Positions 18,046 through 26,698 of a stretch of DNA of 64,000 bases are shown here, piece by piece. Numbering within the stretch: the first letter of the stretch is position 1; every line of letters begins with the position of its first letter. Below the pieces are notes generated by a model. That model made no database searches, had not been told where the DNA came from, and saw only the letters and a list, made by a program, of their open reading frames with translations. Origin of the DNA: JAWKNZ01 sp041391425 (GTDB lineage: Bacteria > Bdellovibrionota_B > Oligoflexia > Oligoflexales > JAWKNZ01); NCBI GenBank assembly GCA_041391425.1, contig JAWKNZ010000003.1, forward strand, positions 1-64,000. The letters are read 5' to 3'. Position numbers and translations under genes: made by a program.

Positions 18046-18834
18046 ATGATAAAAAGTATTTATACACCTCTATCTGGGGCTTTAGCTCAAGAAAAAGTTT
18101 TGGATATTATCGCCAATAATTTGGCAAACGTAAATACAGTCGGTTATAAGGGTGAGTCCGTTACCTTTAAAGTTTTGGAATCAGAGCCAGATAAAAATTA
18201 TAACACACCACTTCCGCCTGCGAATTATAAAATCGACTTGGAGCAGTTAAGTCCTCTAGTTGGAAATGAAGTAAATTATGTCGGCATTTCGAATGTGGTC
18301 AGAGATCTCAGCCAAGGGCCAGCTATAGAGACAAAAAATCCTCTGGATCTAATGATAGAAGGGGATGGTTATTTTTCTGTTCATACTCGTGATGGGATTC
18401 GCTACACACGTGATGGATCTTTTTCTTTGAGTGTCGATGGCGCTTTAGTCGATCGTTTTGGTAATCCTGTTTTAGGAGAAAAAGGCAATATATTTGTCCG
18501 TGGAAATGATTTTGAAATAAATTCTCTTGGTGAAGTGTATCAGAATGGAGAATTGGTGGATCGAATTTCATTATATAAGTTTGAAGATGATTCAACTTTA
18601 GAAAAGGTTGGAAATAATCATCTTTTTTATGGCGGCGATCCAGAAAAAATAAAAAAAATTGACTATGCTACTCTGAGGCAAGGATATTTAGAAGGATCGA
18701 ACGTAAATGCTATTAAAAATTTAACAGCAATGATTTTAGCTCACAGATCCTATGAATCTTATCAAAAAACTATTAAAAATTTTGATTCAATGATGGATAA
18801 ATCTAGCAATTCCATTGGAGCGGTTAGAGCCTAA
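18046..18834 (+). CDS. flgF: Flagellar basal-body proximal rod protein FlgF
   Basis: The 262-residue protein begins with the rod/hook family signature ALAQEKVLDIIANNLANVNTVGYK (about 12-35). It has the central MIEGDGYFSVHTRDGIRYTRDGSFS region near 105 and ends with the conserved C-terminal helix LEGSNVNAIKNLTAMILAHRSYES. It is FlgF because it precedes flgG and is shorter in the central D1 region. It forms part of the proximal rod and is exported through the flagellar secretion system. ATG at 18046 follows a GAGGAAA site. It heads the operon behind the sigma-54 type promoter. Confidence 0.93.
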   Translation: MIKSIYTPLSGALAQEKVLDIIANNLANVNTVGYKGESVTFKVLESEPDKNYNTPLPPANYKIDLEQLSPLVGNEVNYVGISNVVRDLSQGPAIETKNPLDLMIEGDGYFSVHTRDGIRYTRDGSFSLSVDGALVDRFGNPVLGEKGNIFVRGNDFEINSLGEVYQNGELVDRISLYKFEDDSTLEKVGNNHLFYGGDPEKIKKIDYATLRQGYLEGSNVNAIKNLTAMILAHRSYESYQKTIKNFDSMMDKSSNSIGAVRA

Positions 18835-19004
18835 AATCAGAGAGTTGAAAGCTATTCGATGTTTAGAAAATGAAGTATATAGAAGAAGCATCGCATTTTT
18901 GTAATTGTATTAAAGGTGTTTTGTTTGATTCAAATCAGATCTCGATGCAATGAATGTGAATGATTTACTTTATGTAGAAAGAATCAAAGAGGAGAATTAG
19001 GGTT

Positions 19005-19784
19005 ATGATGCGATCATTATTAACAGCTGCTACAGGTATGGAAGCCCAACAGGCTAATATTGACACCATCGCAAACAACCTTGCCAACGCCAATACTACT
19101 GCTTTTAAAAGATCACGAGCATCTTTTCATGATCTATTGTATCAAACATTGAGAGCGCCGGGACTAAGTTCGACGACAGGAACTGTCATTCCTAGTGGAA
19201 TTCAAATAGGTTCCGGCTCAAAACTGTCGTCGGTCGATAAAATGTTCACAGAAGGAGCTGTGAAGCTGACCGGTAACGACCTTGATTTTATGATAGAGGG
19301 AGATGGATTCTTCCGCATTCAAAAAGACGATGGTAGTATAGCTTATACTCGTGATGGCCATTTTTCTCGTGATAATGGTGGACGTTTAGTTACTTCAGAT
19401 GGTTTTCCTTTATTGCCAGAAATAATCATTCCTGCTGGTGCTCAGGATCTAATGGTCGGCTATGATGGTACAGTAACGGTCAAAATCGCCGGTGAGACTC
19501 AAGAGCTTGGTCAGATAGGGGTTACAGACTTTATCAACCCGACAGGCCTAGCAGCTCTTGGTGGTAATTACTTTGCGCCATCGCGGGCAAGTGGGGATCC
19601 TATTGATGGAGTTGCCAATCAAAATGGTATGGGAAGGATTGCACAGAGGCAGCTGGAGAGCTCTAATGTCGATATTGTTGAAGAAATGGTAAATATGATT
19701 ACCGGACAGCGTGCTTATGAAATTAACTCAAAAGTAATTCAAACTGGTGATCAAATGTTACAAACGACTACCAATATTCGCTAA
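19005..19784 (+). CDS. flgG: Flagellar distal rod protein FlgG
   Basis: The 259-residue protein is typical FlgG: MMRSLLTAATGMEAQQANIDTIANNLANANTTAFK at the start, the distinctive FlgG insertion after it (FHDLLYQTLRAPG, then PSGIQIGSG), MIEGDGFFRI near 96, and a C-terminus with LESSNVDIVEEMVNMITGQRAYEINSKVIQT. It builds the distal rod that passes through the P and L rings. AGAGGAGA precedes the start. The 170-base gap after flgF holds no other gene. Confidence 0.97.
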   Translation: MMRSLLTAATGMEAQQANIDTIANNLANANTTAFKRSRASFHDLLYQTLRAPGLSSTTGTVIPSGIQIGSGSKLSSVDKMFTEGAVKLTGNDLDFMIEGDGFFRIQKDDGSIAYTRDGHFSRDNGGRLVTSDGFPLLPEIIIPAGAQDLMVGYDGTVTVKIAGETQELGQIGVTDFINPTGLAALGGNYFAPSRASGDPIDGVANQNGMGRIAQRQLESSNVDIVEEMVNMITGQRAYEINSKVIQTGDQMLQTTTNIR

Positions 19785-19981
19785 TGGATTTTATTAGGAT
19801 GGTTCGATCTATACTATATGTACATTAATTTAATAGATTGTCTCCATTTTAAGTGTTTAACACCTCAATCATTATGATGGATTATTAAGGAAAGCGAGCA
19901 CAATAATGAAATTTTTTGCTTTTCTTATTAGATTGGATATCCTTGGGAGCTTTATATTAAGTTGAAACACTTAAATAAAAA

Positions 19982-21049
19982 ATGCTATTTTTTTTATCAA
20001 TTTATACCTTTTTTCAGTTTTCTTTAGGTATAGTTTCTTATGCATCAGATGATTTTTCTAATATCTTAGGCACTGCCCCACAAGTATCCTTGCCGGTTAA
20101 ATTGACCTTAAAATCGAAGGTTGAGTTATTAAATGCCTCTTATACATTAGATGATGTGGCTGAATGTAATGGGTCCCATATTATCTGTGAAGAAGCATAT
20201 GGAGTGCTGTTGGGCAGGAGTCCTATGCCGGGGCAGATTGTTAGGTTGTCAAAGGAACAGATAGAAGTGCTTGTGAAACAAGAATGGGATAAAATTGACT
20301 TGCAGATGGGAGGCGCAAATTATGTTATATTGAGCTCAAAACCTACTATACTAAATGATTTTGATCTTAGAGATAGATTAGTAGATGAGCTTTCAATGAT
20401 GTTTGAATCCGAAAATAAATTTAAAGTTTATGTGGATGATGTCAAATTAGCTAAAAATTTAAAATTTATTGGAAAAGACTTTAAGATCACGTTTGCAAAT
20501 CTTTTTGGCTCTTATTCTTTTTCTTCTGAATCGAAAGCTCAAACTAGTAGCTTCTCTGATATTTTAAAATCATTTAATGGTACGAAAACTATTAGAGCAG
20601 TATATATTTCTGGTGATCAGGCAATGAAATATGAAAAAGAATTTAGTTTTAGTGCTGTTATGCATGTCGAAGCTTTACTGCCAGTTGCAAAGATATCGTT
20701 ACGCAAAGGCTCAATTATTCGCAGCGTAGATTTTTCTAACCAATGGATTCGTATTCCTGGACGGCAATTTGGCTATATGATTGATGCCGATTTACGAGAG
20801 GGTTATCGTTTAAAGCAGGCTATTGCTGCAGGAACTCCCGTAAAAGTTAATCAAATCATGCTTCCTTTGACTGTCCGAAGGGGGCATACTCTATCTTTAA
20901 TTATCAAGAGAAAAAATCTGAAAATTTTGACGAAAGTTAGAGCTTTAGGTGATGGTTTAGTTGGCGAAAGTATAGATGTAGTTTCGTTAAAATCTGGAAA
21001 ACGCAGTCGTGTCAAGATATTGGATGATAGTGCTGTTCAACTTTTTTAA
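19982..21049 (+). CDS. flgA: Flagellar P-ring assembly chaperone FlgA
   Basis: A secreted protein of 355 residues with an N-terminal signal peptide (about 1-22). The C-terminal half is the FlgA SAF-domain region: VAKISLRKGSIIRSVDFSNQW, then LREGYRLKQAIAAGTPV, then LTVRRGHTLSLIIKRKNLKI and ALGDGLVGESIDVVSLKSGKR. The N-terminal half is less conserved but has the usual LDDVAECNG segment. FlgA helps FlgI assemble the P ring in the periplasm. It is followed closely by the flgH-like gene and flgI, as expected. No strong ribosome binding site precedes the ATG at 19982, so the exact start is uncertain. Confidence 0.9.
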   Translation: MLFFLSIYTFFQFSLGIVSYASDDFSNILGTAPQVSLPVKLTLKSKVELLNASYTLDDVAECNGSHIICEEAYGVLLGRSPMPGQIVRLSKEQIEVLVKQEWDKIDLQMGGANYVILSSKPTILNDFDLRDRLVDELSMMFESENKFKVYVDDVKLAKNLKFIGKDFKITFANLFGSYSFSSESKAQTSSFSDILKSFNGTKTIRAVYISGDQAMKYEKEFSFSAVMHVEALLPVAKISLRKGSIIRSVDFSNQWIRIPGRQFGYMIDADLREGYRLKQAIAAGTPVKVNQIMLPLTVRRGHTLSLIIKRKNLKILTKVRALGDGLVGESIDVVSLKSGKRSRVKILDDSAVQLF

Positions 21050-21075
21050 TTTATCTGTTTTTATTTGGACGAATC

Positions 21076-22098
21076 ATGGTTCGACTATTGAAAAAAAATA
21101 ATAAAAGATTGAGAATACTACTTCTTTTATTTGTCTTTGGACAAGGATGTTTGCATAAAGGTGTAAACGATTCTGATGAGTCTAGAATTTTGGAGAAGCC
21201 TGGGTCAGGTTATAGAAATAAAAGTTTTGCCCCGAATAAATTACAGTCCGATTTGTATGTTAAAAAGAAGGCAATTAAGATAGTTCCAGCTGAGGTTCCA
21301 AATACCACCGGTAGCTTGTTTAATCTCAATGATGAAAGAAATTATTTATTTTCTGCGCGAGGGCCTTTAACTACTGGTCGTTATATTGATATAGATATTG
21401 TCTCTACAAGGATCGACAAAGTTGAAGAACCTAAAACTCAAAATAATGCTGAAGAAAGTAAGGCCATCGGTAGCGAAGTTGAAGACACTCTTATTGATTC
21501 TCTGCCATCTTTAGAGCCGGACTCATCAAAGGCAAAAACTATTAAAAGGATAAAGATGAAGATTGCTCATAGATATCCTAATGGTGATGTTTTGATTGCG
21601 ACGCAACGTAAGTCTCAAAGTGATAATGATTTTAGTGAAATATCCGTACAAGCTAGAATTCCATATGATCGATTAATCTCGGGACGGACGTTAAATACAG
21701 AAGACCTTACCGAGGTTGTTCTAGCTGAAAATAAGGGATCTGAGATAATTGAACGTAGGTCTTCAGGTTGGGAAGATGAATATACACTTAGGTTAAGTGG
21801 ATTTAATGAAGCGAAATCAAAAAGCGCATTGCGTCTGGATCAGCAGAGAGAGCAGTTAAAAAAGATTAGAGATCAATTAAGAAATCGACTCGTTGCTTCA
21901 GGGAAAGAGAGATTGCAATTTGCAAAAGAAAGGCAAGATTTATTGAAGCAGCAAGAGCAAGCTAAAGACGAAATTCGAAAACTAACTGAAAAGCTGCAAG
22001 AGAAGAATAATCAAAATGCTGAGGCAGCGAAACAACCAGAAAATGATGGAAGTTCGAATGATGCTAATAATCAGGATGCAGCAACTGGATCACCTTAA
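21076..22098 (+). CDS. flgH: Divergent FlgH-like L-ring lipoprotein with coiled-coil tail
   Basis: The position between flgA and flgI, and a lipobox (FVFGQGC), point to the L-ring lipoprotein FlgH. A GSLFNLNDERNYLFSARGPLTTGRYIDIDI segment at about 75-105 resembles the FlgH GSLW...LF.D.RA...GD region, and KIAHRYPNGDVLIATQRKSQ followed by VQARIPYDRLISGRTL at about 165-210 resembles the C-terminal core. The protein is longer than usual (340 residues against about 230). Residues about 255-315 are a charged, predicted coiled coil (Lys/Glu/Gln/Arg-rich), followed by a disordered tail. Sequence similarity alone is weak; the call rests largely on gene order. Confidence 0.65.
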   Translation: MVRLLKKNNKRLRILLLLFVFGQGCLHKGVNDSDESRILEKPGSGYRNKSFAPNKLQSDLYVKKKAIKIVPAEVPNTTGSLFNLNDERNYLFSARGPLTTGRYIDIDIVSTRIDKVEEPKTQNNAEESKAIGSEVEDTLIDSLPSLEPDSSKAKTIKRIKMKIAHRYPNGDVLIATQRKSQSDNDFSEISVQARIPYDRLISGRTLNTEDLTEVVLAENKGSEIIERRSSGWEDEYTLRLSGFNEAKSKSALRLDQQREQLKKIRDQLRNRLVASGKERLQFAKERQDLLKQQEQAKDEIRKLTEKLQEKNNQNAEAAKQPENDGSSNDANNQDAATGSP

Positions 22099-22125
22099 TT
22101 TAGATATGAGCTATTATATTTATTT

Positions 22126-22290
22126 GTAACTATTCAGCGTGTTTTTTATCTGATCGTTTCAAAGCCTTGACTGCCCGTCATCCTGAGTGAAGCGAAGGAT
22201 CTCAAAATTGCAAAATAGATCCTTCGCTTCACTCAGGATGACGATGTATCAAGCGACATATTGAAGGGAAAAAATACGCTGAATAGTTAC
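22126..22290. repeat. Nested palindromic element between flgH and flgI
   Basis: Two inverted repeats are nested. The outer arms are a perfect 15-base pair, GTAACTATTCAGCGT at 22126-22140 and its complement at 22276-22290. The inner arms are a perfect 27-base pair at 22176-22202 and 22217-22243, containing the CATCCTGAGTGAAGCGAAGG motif, with a 14-base AT-rich loop. The inner stem would be a very stable hairpin inside the flagellar operon transcript and could act as a processing or attenuation site. A degenerate half of the inner arm appears at 44536-44562. Confidence 0.8.
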
Positions 22291-22337
22291 ATTTATTTTT
22301 CTTAAGAATTTTTAGTGATTTTGGATTTGGAGTAAAA

Positions 22338-23420
22338 ATGTTATTGCGATACTTTTGTGTGAAAGTTTTGCTAAAAATTTGCAATCGATTGTATCTAGAT
22401 GGTTTTAGATCACTAATTTTGGTGGCTGTGTTATCAGGTTATGCAACACCTATTCATGCACAAAAGACACGAATCAAAGACCTTGTAAATCTTAAAGGTG
22501 TCCGCTCAAATCAACTTTTGGGCTATGGGCTGGTTATAGGCTTAGCTGGAACCGGAGATAGTGCGGGATCGATCTCTACCAATCGTTCTGTTGCAAATAT
22601 GTTAACTAGGCTTGGCATTACAGCTAATTCTCAAGAAATTGTTTCCGGTAGTACTGCTGCAGTAATCGCTAGCGCTGAATTACCGCCATTTGCACGAATT
22701 GGTGATAAGATTGATCTGCGAATTTCCACTATTGGAGATGCCAAGAGTTTAGCTGGTGGAACGTTATTACTTACACCTATGCGTGCTGGCGATGGAAATG
22801 TTTATGTAATCGGTCAAGGAGCAGTCATTGTTGGTCAGGCTTCCGGCACGGGAACAGGTGTACTTACGGTTGCGACTGTTCCTACAGGTGGAGTGGTTGA
22901 AAAAGAGTTTATTCCTACTTTAGTATCAGATGGATTTGTGGAGCTTAGTCTTAAGATTCCTGATTTTACTACTAACTCTAGAATTACAGATGAGGTAAAT
23001 GGAAAATTTAAGGGTTTCTTTGCCGAATCATTAGATCCGTCGAGGATAAAAATTGAAATTCCTCCGCAATTCGATGGTAAAATAGTCGAATTTGTTTCGG
23101 AGCTGGAAAACCTTACCGTTCAGGTGGATCGTAAGGCAGTGGTTGTTTTGAATGAGAGAACAGGTACTGTTGTGATGGGAAGTGGAGTAATGATTAACCC
23201 TGTTACTATTGCTCATGGCGGATTGTCAATCACTATAGGCGGGAAGGATTCTAAGCGGGGAAATAGTAAAAAAGCGAGCTTGATGGCGGTTGAAGGAACT
23301 ACAGTGGGTGACCTAGTTTCTGCTCTGAATGACTTAGGTGTTCGCCCAACAGATTTGATAGGCATTTTACAAGCTATGTATGCGGCTGGTGCTCTACAAG
23401 CAGAGCTTAAGTTCATGTAA
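22338..23420 (+). CDS. flgI: Flagellar P-ring protein FlgI
   Basis: A 360-residue secreted protein with a signal peptide ending near IHAQ and the highly conserved FlgI start of the mature part (TRIKDLVNLKGVRSNQLLGYGLVIGLAGTGD). The conserved middle (NVASVMVTA-like region here as VSGSTAAVIASAELPPFARIGDKIDLRISTIGDAKSLAGGTLLLTPM) and end (VVVLNERTGTVVMG, then AVEGTTVGDLVSALNDLGVRPTDLIGILQAMYAAGALQAEL) are all present. It polymerises around the rod in the periplasm. ATG at 22338 follows TGGAG. The nested palindrome at 22126-22290 separates it from the flgH-like gene. Confidence 0.98.
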   Translation: MLLRYFCVKVLLKICNRLYLDGFRSLILVAVLSGYATPIHAQKTRIKDLVNLKGVRSNQLLGYGLVIGLAGTGDSAGSISTNRSVANMLTRLGITANSQEIVSGSTAAVIASAELPPFARIGDKIDLRISTIGDAKSLAGGTLLLTPMRAGDGNVYVIGQGAVIVGQASGTGTGVLTVATVPTGGVVEKEFIPTLVSDGFVELSLKIPDFTTNSRITDEVNGKFKGFFAESLDPSRIKIEIPPQFDGKIVEFVSELENLTVQVDRKAVVVLNERTGTVVMGSGVMINPVTIAHGGLSITIGGKDSKRGNSKKASLMAVEGTTVGDLVSALNDLGVRPTDLIGILQAMYAAGALQAELKFM

Positions 23421-23472
23421 ATAATTGCTAGAGCGTAGAATTTGTCTAATTTGTATCTAAAGGGAATATGGT

Positions 23473-23875
23473 TTGGTCACATCCGTGGATTCGACATTAA
23501 CAACAGGACAGATGGCGATTGAGGACTCTCAGAATAAATCGCTTATCCGTCAATCTACTGATAAAAATGTGGATTTATCTAAAGTTAAAGATTTATCTCA
23601 GCAGTTCGAATCTATTTTTATGGGAATTGTTTTAAAGTCCATGCGTTCAACGGTGAATAAATCTGGATTTATCGATGGGGCAATGCAGAAGATATTTATC
23701 GAAGTATGTTAGATAGTGAATATGCAAAGATGATGTCAAAACAGGGAACCTCAGGATTAGCTATAGCGATCGAGAGGCAACTACTTGAAAATATGGGTAT
23801 AAAAGTGAGGTTGGTGAAATTTCTAAAAGTTTAACAGGCAGGGCAAACTATTCACTCCCAGGCATTGCATCCTAG
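23473..23875 (+). pseudogene. flgJ: FlgJ rod-binding domain, two frameshifts
   Basis: The first frame gives KDLSQQFESIFMGIVLKSMRST, a clear FlgJ N-terminal (rod-capping) match, then stops at 23712. From 23682 another frame continues with NAEDIYRSMLDSEYAKMMSK and GLAIAIERQLLENMGIK, exactly the conserved FlgJ continuation, so one base is missing near the G4 run at 23677-23680. Near 23800 a second missing base in an A-run would continue as SEVGEISKSLTGRANYSLP and stop at 23875. The reconstructed protein of about 134 residues is a single-domain FlgJ without muramidase, as in many non-enteric bacteria. It is a broken gene or a sequence with indel errors; the gene identity is secure. Confidence 0.8.
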
Positions 23876-24126
23876 CGGGAAAAAGGCGACAATAAGGGGT
23901 AAGAGTTAGAGCTTTAGGTGAGTTTTTAACTGCAATTTGATTAGAAGCTTTCGAAGATGCAAGATATCAAGGTATGAAGAAAAATACCTAAGTGATATAT
24001 TTATAAATGGATATTTTTTAGTAAGTTTTTATGAGAATGAAGGTGTTAGGCTGCTTGAGGGGTTTCTGGGAGTTATGTCAGAGATCGAGGCGTGCATCAG
24101 ACCCGTTTTTTAGGATGAGGTGATTT

Positions 24127-24483
24127 ATGGAAATTAAAAATACCAACCAGGTCGTTTCGTTGCCAAATGGAGTGACTGATTCTAATAAGCTTGGTAGCAG
24201 CGATAAAGCAGATGTTTCTTCTAAAGCAGAAAATTTAGAGAATCATTCTGCAAAAAATCAAGATGGCTATAAAGTAGCTGTTTCGGCCCGTGCTCAGGAA
24301 ACAAAAGCCTTGCATAAAAAAGCATTTGATATTGCTAAAAACACTCCGCCTGTTAGGGCCGAACGTGTTGCCGAGCTAAAAGCTCAGATTCAAGATGGTA
24401 CTTATAAGATTGATTCCGGAAAAATTGCCGATGGTATGTTACGTGAGGCTATTAAGGAAAAACTTTCAACAGATCTTTCCTAA
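24127..24483 (+). CDS. flgM: Anti-sigma-28 factor FlgM
   Basis: The 118-residue protein has a disordered N-terminal half and the FlgM core in its second half: VRAERVAELKAQIQDGTYKIDSGKIADGML at about 76-105, preceded by a VAVSARAQE segment near 50. FlgM holds sigma-28 inactive until it is exported through the completed hook-basal body, which couples flagellin expression to assembly. GATGAGGTGATTT precedes the ATG. It is intact, although its neighbours flgJ and flgN are frameshifted. The 250 bases between the flgJ remnant and flgM contain nothing I can identify. Confidence 0.92.
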   Translation: MEIKNTNQVVSLPNGVTDSNKLGSSDKADVSSKAENLENHSAKNQDGYKVAVSARAQETKALHKKAFDIAKNTPPVRAERVAELKAQIQDGTYKIDSGKIADGMLREAIKEKLSTDLS

Positions 24484-24632
24484 TTAATTTTTGAATATGC
24501 TCAAGCAAATCAGCTTTGCGTAAAATAAAATGTGCAGATTTTGATTTGAAGCAAGATAAGTCCGCATGAATGAAGAAAGCATTTCATTTGAAATGGTGGG
24601 CTATGCTTTATGTTGTCTTAGCCGGAGTTTTT

Positions 24633-25246
24633 ATGGAATCTCGATCGTTATTGGAAAATCTTTTGGAAGATGTCACTAATTTGAGTGACTCATTGAGCAA
24701 TATTCTCAATTGCTATGAACAACTGCCTGCCTAATAGAAGAGGAGCATGATGCAATTAAGTGTCATGATTTGGAGCGTATTGAAGCTATCGGGCAGAAGA
24801 AAGGATTTTTAGTAGATACTATAGGTGCTAGCAGGGATGCATATTCTAGTGCTTTTAGAAGAGTTGGAGGGTTTGTGCAATCGGCTTCTTCGAAGTCGGA
24901 GCTGTTACTGGAAGAAAATATATATCTTCCGGCCATAGACTATTGACTGATTTGCTTGACTGTTTAGATGAAGAGCTGAAATCAGATAAATCTTATCAAT
25001 TGCTTAAAGAGCGTATCGATGCGTTTTTAAGTCAGTTGGAGACATTTCGACTGATCTTTAACAAGATTCAACCTGAGATTGAGAAAAACAGGGTCGTCAT
25101 TAACACAATGATCAGATCAGAGCAGGAAAGTTATCGGTTTTTGGTCAGAAATTGCTAAGGAAGAATCTTCTTCCTATGATGCATCAGGTAGTAGGAAGCT
25201 ATCTACTAGCAGAGGGCATACTTCTATTTTACATGTTAGAGCATAA
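24633..25246 (+). pseudogene. flgN: FlgN export chaperone, three frameshifts
   Basis: The ATG at 24633 follows GGAG and opens MESRSLLENLLEDVTNLSDS. After a stop the coding sense continues in another frame with LIEEEHDAIKCHDLERIEAI, then after 24940 in a third frame with LLTDLLDCLDEELKSD and LFNKIQPEIEKNRVVINTMI-like sequence. Finally an extra T in a T5 run at about 25137-25141 shifts to FWSEIAKEESSSYDASGSRK. The last frame ends in TAA at 25244-25246, two bases before the flgK ATG. The joined product of about 204 residues fits FlgN, the chaperone for FlgK and FlgL. Changes needed: one missing base near 24728, one missing near 24942, one extra T. Confidence 0.75.
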
Positions 25247-25248
25247 TT

Positions 25249-26672
25249 ATGAGTGGGCTTTTCATTCTCTGAATATAGGCGCCGAGTCCTTATATAACAC
25301 TCGCCAAGGTGTTGATACAACTTCTCATAATATGGCAAATGCACAGACCGAAGGGTACTCTCGTCAAAGAGTTAATTTAACTACGAGAGATCCTCTATCA
25401 AAGCGTAATCTTCTGATTGGCAATGGTTCTTATATCAAGAATATTACAAGATCACATGATCAATTTGTTGAAAATCAACTAGTTAAAGCTTCCTCGGCAA
25501 AGGGGGAAAGTGACGCAGCAAAGAATGAACTGTTGGCTTTGGAGGAGATTTTTAATCCTGAATTGGCAAATTCAGTAAGCGATGAAATGAACTCTTTTTT
25601 CGATGCAATAAATAGTTTGGCAAATTTTCCTGAAGAATTATCAACCAGAACTACGGTTTATGAGCAAGGAAAAAACTTGATTGCAGCATTTAAACGGGTT
25701 GATAGTGAAGTTAAGAGGAATCGTGACGGAATTAATGATAGCCTTGCACATATGACAGGGGAAATTACCGATAGTTTAAGAACTATTGCTGACTTAAATA
25801 TACAGATTAGTCAGTCAGAGGTAGGACAGCAGAATCAAGCAAATGATTTAAGAGATAAGCGTGACTTACTCGTTCGTAATTTATCGGAAAAAATGGATAT
25901 TTCTTATTATGAAGATAAATGGGGAATGCTTACTATAAGGGGTCCTTCTGATATATTAATGGTGGAAGGAAATAGTGCGGTTTCTTTCCAATATCAAGTA
26001 AATTCTGATAATGAAAATATGTATGATATTATAATTACAGACTTTGAAGGTGACCCTTTTAGAAATGTGACTGATGCTATCGGAGCTGGATCATTAAAAT
26101 CCATGATAGATGTGCGGGATAGAGTTGCTAGTAATTTGCTGAAAAATAATAATGTCATGGCAATGACATTTGCAAATCGCTTCAATGAGATCCATAGAGA
26201 CGGGTTTGGGCTCAAAGATTTTAGAGAATCACGGGGGCGTAATTTTTTTGATCCGGTAACGGATGTAGATAGTGCAGCAAAAAATTTGCAGTTTTCTTTA
26301 GATATAGAAAATTCAGTTGATGCCATTGCTGCAGCAAGTACCCCAAATGCTCCGGGAGATAATATTATTGCAAATCGTTTACTAAGCCTTCGTAATGAAA
26401 AGATGCTGGATGATGGTAATGCAACTTTTACTGAGCATTATGCGAATTATGTAGGTAATTTGGGTATCGAAACCGTAAGGGCAAAGCATGTATCGGAAGC
26501 AAATGATATTTTAAAAGGAAGCTTAGAGTCGGCGAGGGAGGCTGTTTCAGGAGTATCTCTCGATGAAGAGGCTGCAAATATGATAAAATGGCAGACGGCT
26601 TTTACTGCTTCATCAAAAGTGATTACAACGGTTGATGAAATGCTTGAAACTGTTTTAAGTTTAAAACGATAA
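25249..26672 (+). CDS. flgK: Flagellar hook-associated protein 1 (FlgK), frameshift at codon 5
   Basis: The body is intact FlgK: HSLNIGAESLYNTRQGVDTTSHNMANAQTEGYSRQRVNL at the start and AANMIKWQTAFTASSKVITTVDEMLETVLSLKR at the end. The expected start, ATG AGT GGG CTT at 25249, is in a different frame from HSLNIG and needs one more T in the T4 run at 25259-25262. Without it the frame stops after eight codons. An upstream start at 25152 in the body frame gives an unrelated, hydrophobic N-terminus encoded by the overlapping flgN sequence and is unlikely to be real. FlgK forms the first hook-filament junction zone. Confidence 0.85.
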
Positions 26673-26698
26673 ATAAGCTCAAGGAGTGTTTAGCCTAG

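Noticed and set aside
22126..22290. Possible CRISPR-like repeat array
   Set aside because: Only inverted arms are present, with no regularly spaced direct repeats or spacers here or elsewhere in the window.
25152..25248. Upstream N-terminal extension of FlgK
   Set aside because: These codons overlap the flgN sequence and give a hydrophobic stretch that no FlgK has.
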